From: Flavobacteriaceae bacterium 3519-10
GTDB lineage: Bacteria > Bacteroidota > Bacteroidia > Flavobacteriales > Weeksellaceae
NCBI GenBank assembly: GCA_000023725.1
Contig: CP001673.1
Coordinates: forward strand, 1,560,342 to 1,624,341
Direction: 5' to 3'
DNA length: 64,000 bases
Shown here: in pieces, positions 7,793-15,532 of the stretch
Numbering within the stretch: position 1 is the first letter of the stretch
Layout of the letters: every line of letters begins with the position of its first letter
Position numbers and translations under genes: made by a program
Notes under the pieces: model-generated
Databases searched by the model: none
Seen by the model: the letters and a program-made list of their open reading frames with translations, nothing else
Told to the model about the DNA's origin: nothing

Positions 7793-9457
7793 ATGGCGAC
7801 AAGCACCAGCAAACATCCGAAAGGCCTTCCTTACCTGTTTTTCACAGAAATGTGGGAGCGCTTCGGTTACTATCTTATCCTCGGAATTTTTGTTCTTTAC
7901 ATGATCGACCCGGCAGAAACCGGCGGACTTGCTTTTAACGACAAAAATGCAGACGACATCTTCGGAACCTTCATCGCACTTACCTATCTAACGCCTTTCC
8001 TGGGTGGCTTTTTAGCCGACCGCGTGTTGGGTTATATCAAAGCCATCTATATCGGTGGCGCGCTGATGGGCCTTGGATATATTGGTCTTGGGGTTTTTCA
8101 AGACATCCCGATGTTTTATGCTTCGATGGGCTTAATTATACTCGGAAACGGATTTTTTAAACCAAGTATTTCTACCCTGCTCGGTAATCTTTATGAAGAG
8201 GAGCCGTACCGCCTGAACAAGGATGCCGGATACAATATTTTCTATATGGGGATAAACCTCGGAGCTTTCGCGTGTAATATCATCGCGGCTTTCATGCGGA
8301 ACAAGTTCGGATGGGGCGAAGCCTTCATAACGGCTGGTGTCGGGATGTTCCTTGGTCTAATTATCTTTTCGATCGGCAGAAAACATATTTTAAAAGCAAA
8401 TATTATCAAACCGGCTCAGGAAGGTGATACCAAGATTTCTGATGTTTTAATTAAAGTATTTCTTCCCGCCATTGTGGCCGGTTTAATCGGCTGGATGATC
8501 CCGGGCAACGTATTTGGAAGCGATTCTACCGACGCATTCATCTTTGCATGTCTGCCAGTGGTTTACTTTTATGTGATGCTTTACGTGAAGGCTAATGCTG
8601 AAGATAAAAGACCTATTGGCGCACTGCTCGCTATTTTCGCGGTCAGTTTGATGTTCTGGGCTGTATTTAAACAAAACGGTACCGCACTTACTCGCTGGGC
8701 AAATTATTACACAGACCGAAGCGTACCTGCTGCGCTGGAGAAGCCGCTGGAAGCCATTTATCTGGTTGACAGTAAAGATTATACGTCCAAAGAAGTGAAT
8801 GTGTATGATGATCAGTATCAGGCGCAGAAAGACGAAGCAGGAAACGCTATAAAAGAAAACGGCAAAGACATCTATTTCCGCAACGAGTTGCCTGAAAAGA
8901 AAGCTGCCATGGATGCAAATCCTGAAGGAAAAGTTTATCTATACAACACTGAATTATTCCAGTCGGTAAATCCGTTTTGGGTAATTGTTCTCACGCCGGT
9001 TGTTGTCGGATTCTTTATGTATCTGCGGCGGAAAGGCAAAGAGCCATCCACGCCAAGCAAAATCGTACTCGGGCTTTTCATCTCTGCACTTTCGTGTCTC
9101 GTGATGGTAGGCGCGGTATATGCGGGCCAGAATGGCTTAGTTAAAGTTTCGGCTTTATGGCTGATTGCCGCTTATGGAGTGATTACGATTGGTGAGCTTT
9201 GTCTCTCTCCGATGGGCTTGTCATTGGTTTCGAAACTCTCACCACCGCGTATTACGGCTCTGATGATGGGAGGATTCTTTCTTTCTACATCAATCGGAAA
9301 CAAACTTTCGGGGGTTCTTGCGAGCTTCTGGTACGATTATGAGAACAAAGCCAATTTCTTCATCGTAAATTTCGGGCTTCTGCTTTTAGCAACATTGCTC
9401 GGACTTTCGATTCTGAAAAGATTGAATGTTATTATGAAAGAAAAAGGAGTTAAATAA
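7793..9457 (+). CDS. POT/PTR family peptide transporter (first of three)
   Basis: A 554-residue proton-coupled oligopeptide transporter of the major facilitator superfamily. The ExxER motif in EMWERFGYY and FYMGINLGAF are POT signatures. It is 50 residues longer than the other two copies because of an insertion at about residues 305-385. That insertion is polar (contains DSKDYTSKEV, DEAGNAIKENGK) and lies between two membrane segments, probably facing the periplasm. The gene follows the DPP-IV gene by 22 bases, which supports cotranscription. It should import di- and tripeptides with protons. Confidence 0.9.
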   Translation: MATSTSKHPKGLPYLFFTEMWERFGYYLILGIFVLYMIDPAETGGLAFNDKNADDIFGTFIALTYLTPFLGGFLADRVLGYIKAIYIGGALMGLGYIGLGVFQDIPMFYASMGLIILGNGFFKPSISTLLGNLYEEEPYRLNKDAGYNIFYMGINLGAFACNIIAAFMRNKFGWGEAFITAGVGMFLGLIIFSIGRKHILKANIIKPAQEGDTKISDVLIKVFLPAIVAGLIGWMIPGNVFGSDSTDAFIFACLPVVYFYVMLYVKANAEDKRPIGALLAIFAVSLMFWAVFKQNGTALTRWANYYTDRSVPAALEKPLEAIYLVDSKDYTSKEVNVYDDQYQAQKDEAGNAIKENGKDIYFRNELPEKKAAMDANPEGKVYLYNTELFQSVNPFWVIVLTPVVVGFFMYLRRKGKEPSTPSKIVLGLFISALSCLVMVGAVYAGQNGLVKVSALWLIAAYGVITIGELCLSPMGLSLVSKLSPPRITALMMGGFFLSTSIGNKLSGVLASFWYDYENKANFFIVNFGLLLLATLLGLSILKRLNVIMKEKGVK

Positions 9458-9480
9458 TTTTTTTAGCTGTTTTATAATTG

Positions 9481-9511
9481 AAAGTGCCGGTTCCGCCGGC
9501 ACTTTTTTTTA
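9481..9511 (+). terminator. Intrinsic terminator after the first POT gene
   Basis: AAAGTGCCGG / CCGGCACTTT stem with loop TTCCG and a long T-run. It separates the DPP-IV/POT pair from the next transporter. Confidence 0.9.
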
Positions 9512-9556
9512 TTTTCAGCACAATTAAAATAATATGGCGTGAAAAGGAAAAAAAAC

Positions 9557-9564
9557 TATATTTG
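9557..9564 (+). promoter_or_regulatory. -7 element of the second POT gene
   Basis: TATATTTG, 29 bases before the start codon. The gene has its own promoter after the preceding terminator. Confidence 0.55.
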
Positions 9565-9593
9565 CTAGCTTAACAAACTTTAACAATTAGAAT

Positions 9594-11099
9594 ATGGCTA
9601 CAGCAGTGCAAACAGGGCACCCGAGAGGACTCTATCTTTTGTTTATGACCGAAATGTGGGAGCGTTTTTCCTATTACGGGATGCGCGCGATCTTCGTTCT
9701 GTATATGACGAGGATCCTATTAATGGACGATGCTGAAGCTTCCCAGATATACGGAAGTTATACAGGGCTCGTTTACCTCACGCCTTTATTGGGTGGTTAT
9801 CTTTCAGACCGTTTTCTAGGTAACAGGAGAAGTATTGAGATCGGTGGAATCCTTATGGCACTCGGCCAGTTCATCATGTTTTTCAGTGCTTCCACTACCG
9901 GTGCATCGGCTATTACACTGATGTGGATCGGACTTACAATGCTTATTATCGGAAACGGCTTTTTCAAACCGAATATTTCTACAATGGTTGGCCAACTGTA
10001 TCCCCAGGGCGACCGAAGAGTAGATTCCGCTTTTACCATTTTCTATATGGGTATTAACCTCGGAGCTTTCTTTGCGCCGCTTATTTGCGGAACTTTAGCT
10101 GAAAAGGTAGATTTCAAATGGGGCTTTCTCGCAGCCGGTATCGGAATGGTAATCGGTTTGGTAACTTTTGTGATTCAAAAAAACAAATTACTTATCGATG
10201 CTGATAACAAACCGGTTGGGATGCCAACCAATAAATTTGGTATCGCGCAGTTCGGCATGGTTGCAGGCGCAATTGCGTTGATTTTCTTCTTTATGAACTT
10301 CAAAACTATGTTCCAAAGCGACCTAGATATCATCGGATACCTGATCTACGGCGCGATGGTTGCGATGCCACTGCTTGTATTAACCGATAAATCTCTAACA
10401 AAACAGGAGCGTGACAGGATTATGGTGATCTTTATCCTTGCTTTCTTCGTGATATTCTTCTGGGGTGCTTTCGAGCAGGCTGGAGCTTCATTAACAATAT
10501 TTGCGGACAGACAGACAGACCGTATGCTTTTCGGCTGGGAAATGCCTGCAAGTTACTTCCAGTCGGTTAATCCATTGGCAATTATCTTATTGGCACCACT
10601 GTTTTCATCAATGTGGCTAAGATTGGGTAACCGTGGCAAAGAGCCGTCTTCACCTAAGAAAATGGCAATTGGTCTGGCACTCGTTTCATTAGGATATGTA
10701 GTGATCGCGTTCGCGGTTTACGGCTTGGGTATGATGGATAAAGTTTCAATGTTCTGGCTGATCGCACTGTACGTTATCCACACAATGGGTGAACTTTGCC
10801 TGTCTCCAATTGGACTTTCCATGGTTTCTAAACTTTCACCACTGCGTTTTTCTTCATTACTTATGGGAACCTGGTTTTTGGCAAATGCGGCTGCAAACAA
10901 ATTTGCAGGAACACTTTCTGCATTGATCCCGGGAAGTGGTGAAGGTGGTCAGGGAGCGAAAACAACCTACTTTTTAGGCTTCGAAATCACCAACCTTTTC
11001 GATTTCTTCCTCGTATTCATCGTGATGTGTGGCGCTGCTGCCCTCATTTTATGGATCATGAGCCGATGGTTAGAAAAGAAAATGCACGGCGTGAATTAA
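9594..11099 (+). CDS. POT/PTR family peptide transporter (second of three)
   Basis: A 501-residue membrane protein with about 14 hydrophobic segments. POT hallmarks are EMWERFSYYGMR near residue 19, GNGFFKPNISTMVG, and FYMGINLGAF. It is clearly paralogous to the neighbouring transporters but lacks the long periplasmic insertion of the first. Predicted role: proton-driven uptake of di- and tripeptides. It is bounded by a promoter and a terminator of its own, so the three paralogs can be controlled separately. Confidence 0.9.
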   Translation: MATAVQTGHPRGLYLLFMTEMWERFSYYGMRAIFVLYMTRILLMDDAEASQIYGSYTGLVYLTPLLGGYLSDRFLGNRRSIEIGGILMALGQFIMFFSASTTGASAITLMWIGLTMLIIGNGFFKPNISTMVGQLYPQGDRRVDSAFTIFYMGINLGAFFAPLICGTLAEKVDFKWGFLAAGIGMVIGLVTFVIQKNKLLIDADNKPVGMPTNKFGIAQFGMVAGAIALIFFFMNFKTMFQSDLDIIGYLIYGAMVAMPLLVLTDKSLTKQERDRIMVIFILAFFVIFFWGAFEQAGASLTIFADRQTDRMLFGWEMPASYFQSVNPLAIILLAPLFSSMWLRLGNRGKEPSSPKKMAIGLALVSLGYVVIAFAVYGLGMMDKVSMFWLIALYVIHTMGELCLSPIGLSMVSKLSPLRFSSLLMGTWFLANAAANKFAGTLSALIPGSGEGGQGAKTTYFLGFEITNLFDFFLVFIVMCGAAALILWIMSRWLEKKMHGVN

Positions 11100-11122
11100 T
11101 AACATTCCGAATATAAAATCTT

Positions 11123-11150
11123 AAAACCACCGTCAATCCGGTGGTTTTTT
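11123..11150 (+). terminator. Intrinsic terminator after the second POT gene
   Basis: AAAACCACCG / CGGTGGTTTT stem, six-base loop, T-run. Confidence 0.85.
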
Positions 11151-11175
11151 CTATTTTCGTGAAAACATTTGAATA

Positions 11176-12687
11176 ATGAACCTTACCCTTGAGCAAATAC
11201 AGGATTTTAAAGGAAAATATCCAAGGCAGATATGGTCTCTTTTTTTCTCTGAAATGTGGGAGCGTTTCTGCTTCTACGGAATGCGCGGAATGTTGGTGTT
11301 TTTTATGATTTCTGAACTGAAATTCGATGATGAAAAGGCCAACCTTCAGTATGGCGCCACGCAGGCTTTTGTGTACGCATTTACGTTCGTAGGCGGACTT
11401 TTTGCCGATAAAATCCTTGGCTTTCGGAAATCGCTGTTTTGGGGCGGGCTGCTGATGATTGTGGGCAGTTTAATACTCGCCACTAATCCGCACGATTTCT
11501 TTTTCCTCGGGATTTCATTTACGGTTGTTGGAACGGGTTTCTTTAAACCTAACATTTCCACGATGGTCGGGAAGCTTTATAGCGGCGATGACTCGCGGCG
11601 TGATGCAGGTTTTTCTCTGTTTTATGCAGGTATCAACCTGGGTGCGCTGCTCGGTGGCTATCTCTGTATTGCGATCGGTAAAGGCGAAATGCTCTCAAAC
11701 CTGATTCCTGAAGATAAAAGATGGAATGTCGCATTTGGTTTGGCGGCGATCGTAATGGTAATCAGTTTAATTAATTTTGTATTCACACAAAGACGTTTAG
11801 GCCCGATTGGTCTGATGCCGCAAAAGATCTCTTTCGACGGACGCGTTATTCCAACCGAAAAATGGAAAATTTATGGCGTTTACGCACTAACGCTGGCATT
11901 TGTACCGCTCATTATGATCATGGTTTCGGTCCCTCAATACACCGATTATTTCATGATTACGGTCGGCCCGCTAACGCTGATTTACCTGTTCTACGAAATG
12001 ACCAAAGTAAGCAGCTCCGAACGTAAAAAGCTGTGGGCTGCGCTTGTTTTCATCATATTTTCTATCATATTTTGGGGCATCTATGAGCAGTCAGGCGGTT
12101 CGCTAAGTATTTTCGCAGCCAATAATCTGAACAAAGATCTGCTCGGTTTAGATCCTAACGGTGTAAATAATTCCGGTGGAGCGTTTTTTATCATCTTTTT
12201 GGCACCAATTTTCGGATTGATCTGGATCTGGCTGAGCAAAAAAAGACTGGAGCCCAACACTTTAATTAAATTCGGGCTTGGTTTTATCTTTCTTGGGCTT
12301 GGTTATTATGTACTGTTTGCTACAAGATTCTTTGCTGATTTGCAGGGAATTACATCACTTAATATATTCACAATTGCGCTTCTCGTCATTACTTTTGGTG
12401 AACTCTGTCTTTCCCCGATTGGTTTATCGATCATGACAAAACTTTCTACCGAAAAACTGCAGGGTATGATGATGGGTTTATGGTTTCTGGCTTCGGCATA
12501 CGGACAGTATGTCGCGGGAATTATCGGTGCAAATATGGCGACGGCCAAAGAAGGTTCGTCTAATATGGATGCGCTGCTCGCCTATACGGAAGGCTATAAA
12601 CAGCTTGGAATTTACGCAGTGGTCGCCGGCCTTGTGCTGATTGCAATTTCACCGCTGGTGAAAAAACTGATGCAGGACGTAAGATAA
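11176..12687 (+). CDS. POT/PTR family peptide transporter (third of three)
   Basis: A 503-residue paralog with EMWERFCFYGMRG, GTGFFKPNISTMVG and FYAGINLGAL. The conserved YM of the other copies is YA here, so it is the most diverged in that loop. About 14 membrane segments are expected. It begins 26 bases after the terminator of the second copy; I see no clean -7 element, so it may depend on read-through or a weak promoter. The thioredoxin-like gene follows by 38 bases and could be cotranscribed. Predicted function: peptide/proton symport, possibly with a different substrate range. Confidence 0.88.
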   Translation: MNLTLEQIQDFKGKYPRQIWSLFFSEMWERFCFYGMRGMLVFFMISELKFDDEKANLQYGATQAFVYAFTFVGGLFADKILGFRKSLFWGGLLMIVGSLILATNPHDFFFLGISFTVVGTGFFKPNISTMVGKLYSGDDSRRDAGFSLFYAGINLGALLGGYLCIAIGKGEMLSNLIPEDKRWNVAFGLAAIVMVISLINFVFTQRRLGPIGLMPQKISFDGRVIPTEKWKIYGVYALTLAFVPLIMIMVSVPQYTDYFMITVGPLTLIYLFYEMTKVSSSERKKLWAALVFIIFSIIFWGIYEQSGGSLSIFAANNLNKDLLGLDPNGVNNSGGAFFIIFLAPIFGLIWIWLSKKRLEPNTLIKFGLGFIFLGLGYYVLFATRFFADLQGITSLNIFTIALLVITFGELCLSPIGLSIMTKLSTEKLQGMMMGLWFLASAYGQYVAGIIGANMATAKEGSSNMDALLAYTEGYKQLGIYAVVAGLVLIAISPLVKKLMQDVR

Positions 12688-12725
12688 CACTTTAACTAAA
12701 CCACTCCACAACCATCAAACACCCG

Positions 12726-13259
12726 ATGAAACAACTCACCGTCCTATTTCTTCTCTTTATTTTAATGCCCGCCAAGGCGCAGGTAAACTGGATGACGCTT
12801 GAAGAGGCCGTAAAAGCCCAGTCCGAAGCACCGCGCAAGATCATGATCGATTTCTATGCTGATTGGTGCGGACCCTGCAAAACCATGGATAAAGAAACCT
12901 ACGGCCATCCGTTGATCTCGAAGTATCTGAATGAAAATTATTATCCCGTTAAATTTAATGCGGAGAGCAAAGAGAGCATCACCATTTTCGGGCGGACATT
13001 TTCTAATCCGGATTTCGCTGCCGGAAAACGCAAAAATTCAATGCACGAATTCACCAAATTCATGAATGTTACAGCGGTTCCGACCATTGTTTTCCTCGAC
13101 GAACAAAGCATGCCGATCACCATCCTGCAGGGCGCGCTTACAGCCAAAGAACTCGAACCTTACATCCCATTTATTGCTTACGACGAATACAAAAAGATAG
13201 AGACGCGTGAACAGTGGGAAAATTATCAGAAAAAATTTAAATCAAATATTAAGGACTAA
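12726..13259 (+). CDS. Secreted thioredoxin-fold protein
   Basis: A 177-residue protein with a signal peptide (MKQLTVLFLLFILMPAKAQ). A thioredoxin fold follows: the redox motif is in DWCGPCK near residues 45-51, and the cis-Pro is in TAVPTIVF. The WCGPC motif is that of reducing thioredoxins, so in the periplasm it may act as a disulfide reductant or relay, like other short TlpA/DsbD-linked proteins. There is an extra loop between the active site and the cis-Pro. The C-terminus beyond residue 150 is a charged helix. The association with the transporters may be only positional. Confidence 0.8.
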   Translation: MKQLTVLFLLFILMPAKAQVNWMTLEEAVKAQSEAPRKIMIDFYADWCGPCKTMDKETYGHPLISKYLNENYYPVKFNAESKESITIFGRTFSNPDFAAGKRKNSMHEFTKFMNVTAVPTIVFLDEQSMPITILQGALTAKELEPYIPFIAYDEYKKIETREQWENYQKKFKSNIKD

Positions 13260-13278
13260 GAGCCCTCAGCAATAAAGC

Positions 13279-13312
13279 AAGACTTTCAAATGATATATTG
13301 GAAGTCTTTTTT
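13279..13312 (+). terminator. Intrinsic terminator after the thioredoxin gene
   Basis: AAGACTTTCAA / TTGGAAGTCTT stem with one G-T pair, followed by TTTTTTA. Confidence 0.7.
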
Positions 13313-13359
13313 ATTTTCACGAAATTCGCTCACCACTTAAAAACAAAGTTGCCACAGCC

Positions 13360-15450
13360 TTGAATCTCGATACACCCATAGAATTTTTAAAAGGAATTGG
13401 TCCCGAACGCGCAAAATTCATTAAAAACGTTTTGGGCATTGCGATGGTTGAAGATTTTCTCACCTTCTATCCTATTCGCTACATCGACAAAAGCAAACTA
13501 TACTTTATAAACGATTTAAAGGAAGAGCCAGAAGCCGAAATTCAACTCAAAGGCAAGATCACCGATCTGCAGGAAATGGGTTATGGCAACGGTAAGAAAA
13601 GGCTTTCGGCAAAATTCCGGGACGAAACAGGAACCCTCGAACTGGTGTGGTTCCGGTACTCCAAGTGGATGAAAGATCAGCTGCCGTTGAATACCGATAT
13701 TTTCATTTTCGGAAAGGTGAATTTGTTTAACGGCACCTTTTCGATGGCACATCCTGAAATTGAAATCAATGAAAAAAAGGCACTTTCGGGCTCGCTTTTG
13801 CCGATTTATCCCGGGAGCGAAAAACTCTCAAAAAGAGGTATTAACAACAAGTTTTTCCAGGTAGTTTTAGCCGAAATAACCAGAAATCTTCCCGCGCTCA
13901 TTCAGGAAAATCTGCCCGATGCGCTGATGAAAAAACTTAAACTAATCAGCCGTATCCACGCGTTCTACCATATTCATTTCCCAAAAGATTTCAATCATTT
14001 CGAGCACGCCAACCGCAGGATTAAATTTGAAGAGGCATTTTTTTTCCAGCTGGGTTACGGCCTGAAAAAACAGCATCACAAAACTTCGGTAGTTGGCAAT
14101 CCGTTCTCAAAGATTGGTAAAAATTTCAAAGGTTTTTATGAACATTCTATGCCTTTTGAACTGACGAACGCGCAGAAAAGGGTGTTGAAAGAAATCCGCA
14201 CCGATATGAAAAAGCCGGTCCAGATGAACAGGCTTCTGCAGGGCGACGTAGGTTCGGGGAAAACGATGGTCGCGCTTTTAGCCATGCTTATCGCGATGGA
14301 TAACGGTTTCCAGAGCTGCCTGATGGCGCCAACAGAAATTCTGGCCCAACAGCATTTTAACTCAATTAAGGAATTAACCGAAAAAACCGATATTAAAATC
14401 AGGCTTTTAACTGGATCCACCAAAACTTCCGACAGAAAAATAATTCACGAAGAACTGCTGTCGGGCGAACTCACCATTTTGGTGGGGACGCACGCTGTTT
14501 TGGAGGATATCGTGCGGTTCCGGAATCTCGGCTTAGCGATTATTGATGAACAGCACCGTTTCGGCGTTGCGCAAAGAGCAAGATTATGGGCCAAGAATAA
14601 AATTGCGCCGCATATTCTGGTGATGACCGCCACGCCTATCCCAAGGACTCTAGCCATGAGTTTTTATAGTGATCTCGACGTATCCGTCATCGATGAAATG
14701 CCTGTCGGGAGGAAACCCATAATTACCGCTCACAGACGCGAAAAAGACCGTCTCTCAGTTTTCCGTTTTGCGAAAGATGAGATTGAAAAAGGCCGTCAGG
14801 TTTATTTTGTATATCCGCTTATTGAAGAATCAGAAACATTGGATTATAAGAATTTACTCGAAAATTATGATCACATTGTCGAATTTTTTGAAGGTAAAAA
14901 CGCAACGATGCTTCACGGGCGTATGAAACCCGCTGAAAAAGAAGCGGCCATGAAATATTTCGCCTCGGGCAAAGCCGAAATCATGGTAGCCACCACGGTT
15001 ATTGAGGTTGGCGTGAACGTTCCGAATGCTTCGGTGATGATTATTGAAAGTGCCGAAAGATTCGGCCTGTCGCAGCTTCACCAGCTTCGCGGACGGGTTG
15101 GTCGCGGCGGCGAACAGAGCTACTGCATTCTGATGACTTCCGACAAACTGACAAAAGAAAGTCGCACGCGCGTTAAAACGATGACCGAAACCAACGATGG
15201 TTTTAAAATCTCCGAAGTAGATATGCAGCTTCGCGGACCCGGCGACATCCTCGGCACGCAGCAGAGCGGTGTGGTCGACTTTAAAAAACTAGACCTGGTG
15301 GCGGATGGCACGATTATTCAGGTCGCGAAAAAAACCGTTGAAGTGCTGCTCAAACACGATCCGCACCTTCAAAGCGATGAAAACAGGTCTTTAAAAAACT
15401 ATTATGTAAAGCAGTACAAAGGCAAAAACAAATGGAGCCGGATTTCTTAA
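13360..15450 (+). CDS. recG: ATP-dependent DNA helicase RecG
   Basis: A 696-residue RecG, close to the normal family length. An N-terminal wedge/OB domain is followed by helicase motifs: Walker A GDVGSGKT near residue 296, DEQHRFG (DEQH box) near 400, TATPIPRTLA, and the QLRGRVGRG motif VI region. It remodels stalled replication forks and branched recombination intermediates. The start is a TTG at 13360 (MNLDTPIEFLKGIGPERA); the frame is open further upstream, but no ATG or GTG with a ribosome site is present and the first residues fit RecG. The hairpin before it ends the preceding unit, so a local promoter must exist, although no clear -7 element is visible. Confidence 0.93.
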   Translation: MNLDTPIEFLKGIGPERAKFIKNVLGIAMVEDFLTFYPIRYIDKSKLYFINDLKEEPEAEIQLKGKITDLQEMGYGNGKKRLSAKFRDETGTLELVWFRYSKWMKDQLPLNTDIFIFGKVNLFNGTFSMAHPEIEINEKKALSGSLLPIYPGSEKLSKRGINNKFFQVVLAEITRNLPALIQENLPDALMKKLKLISRIHAFYHIHFPKDFNHFEHANRRIKFEEAFFFQLGYGLKKQHHKTSVVGNPFSKIGKNFKGFYEHSMPFELTNAQKRVLKEIRTDMKKPVQMNRLLQGDVGSGKTMVALLAMLIAMDNGFQSCLMAPTEILAQQHFNSIKELTEKTDIKIRLLTGSTKTSDRKIIHEELLSGELTILVGTHAVLEDIVRFRNLGLAIIDEQHRFGVAQRARLWAKNKIAPHILVMTATPIPRTLAMSFYSDLDVSVIDEMPVGRKPIITAHRREKDRLSVFRFAKDEIEKGRQVYFVYPLIEESETLDYKNLLENYDHIVEFFEGKNATMLHGRMKPAEKEAAMKYFASGKAEIMVATTVIEVGVNVPNASVMIIESAERFGLSQLHQLRGRVGRGGEQSYCILMTSDKLTKESRTRVKTMTETNDGFKISEVDMQLRGPGDILGTQQSGVVDFKKLDLVADGTIIQVAKKTVEVLLKHDPHLQSDENRSLKNYYVKQYKGKNKWSRIS

Positions 15451-15519
15451 CTTCTTTTTGATGGAATGAGTTTTGTTAATGCAACTCATCCTTCAAACGA
15501 ATTCTAGTTTAGATTTATC

Positions 15520-15527
15520 TATTTTTG
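15520..15527 (+). promoter_or_regulatory. -7 element of the DUF5686 gene
   Basis: TATTTTTG, five bases before the ATG at 15533. It supports the internal start and suggests a very short leader. Confidence 0.55.
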
Positions 15528-15532
15528 CCAAT

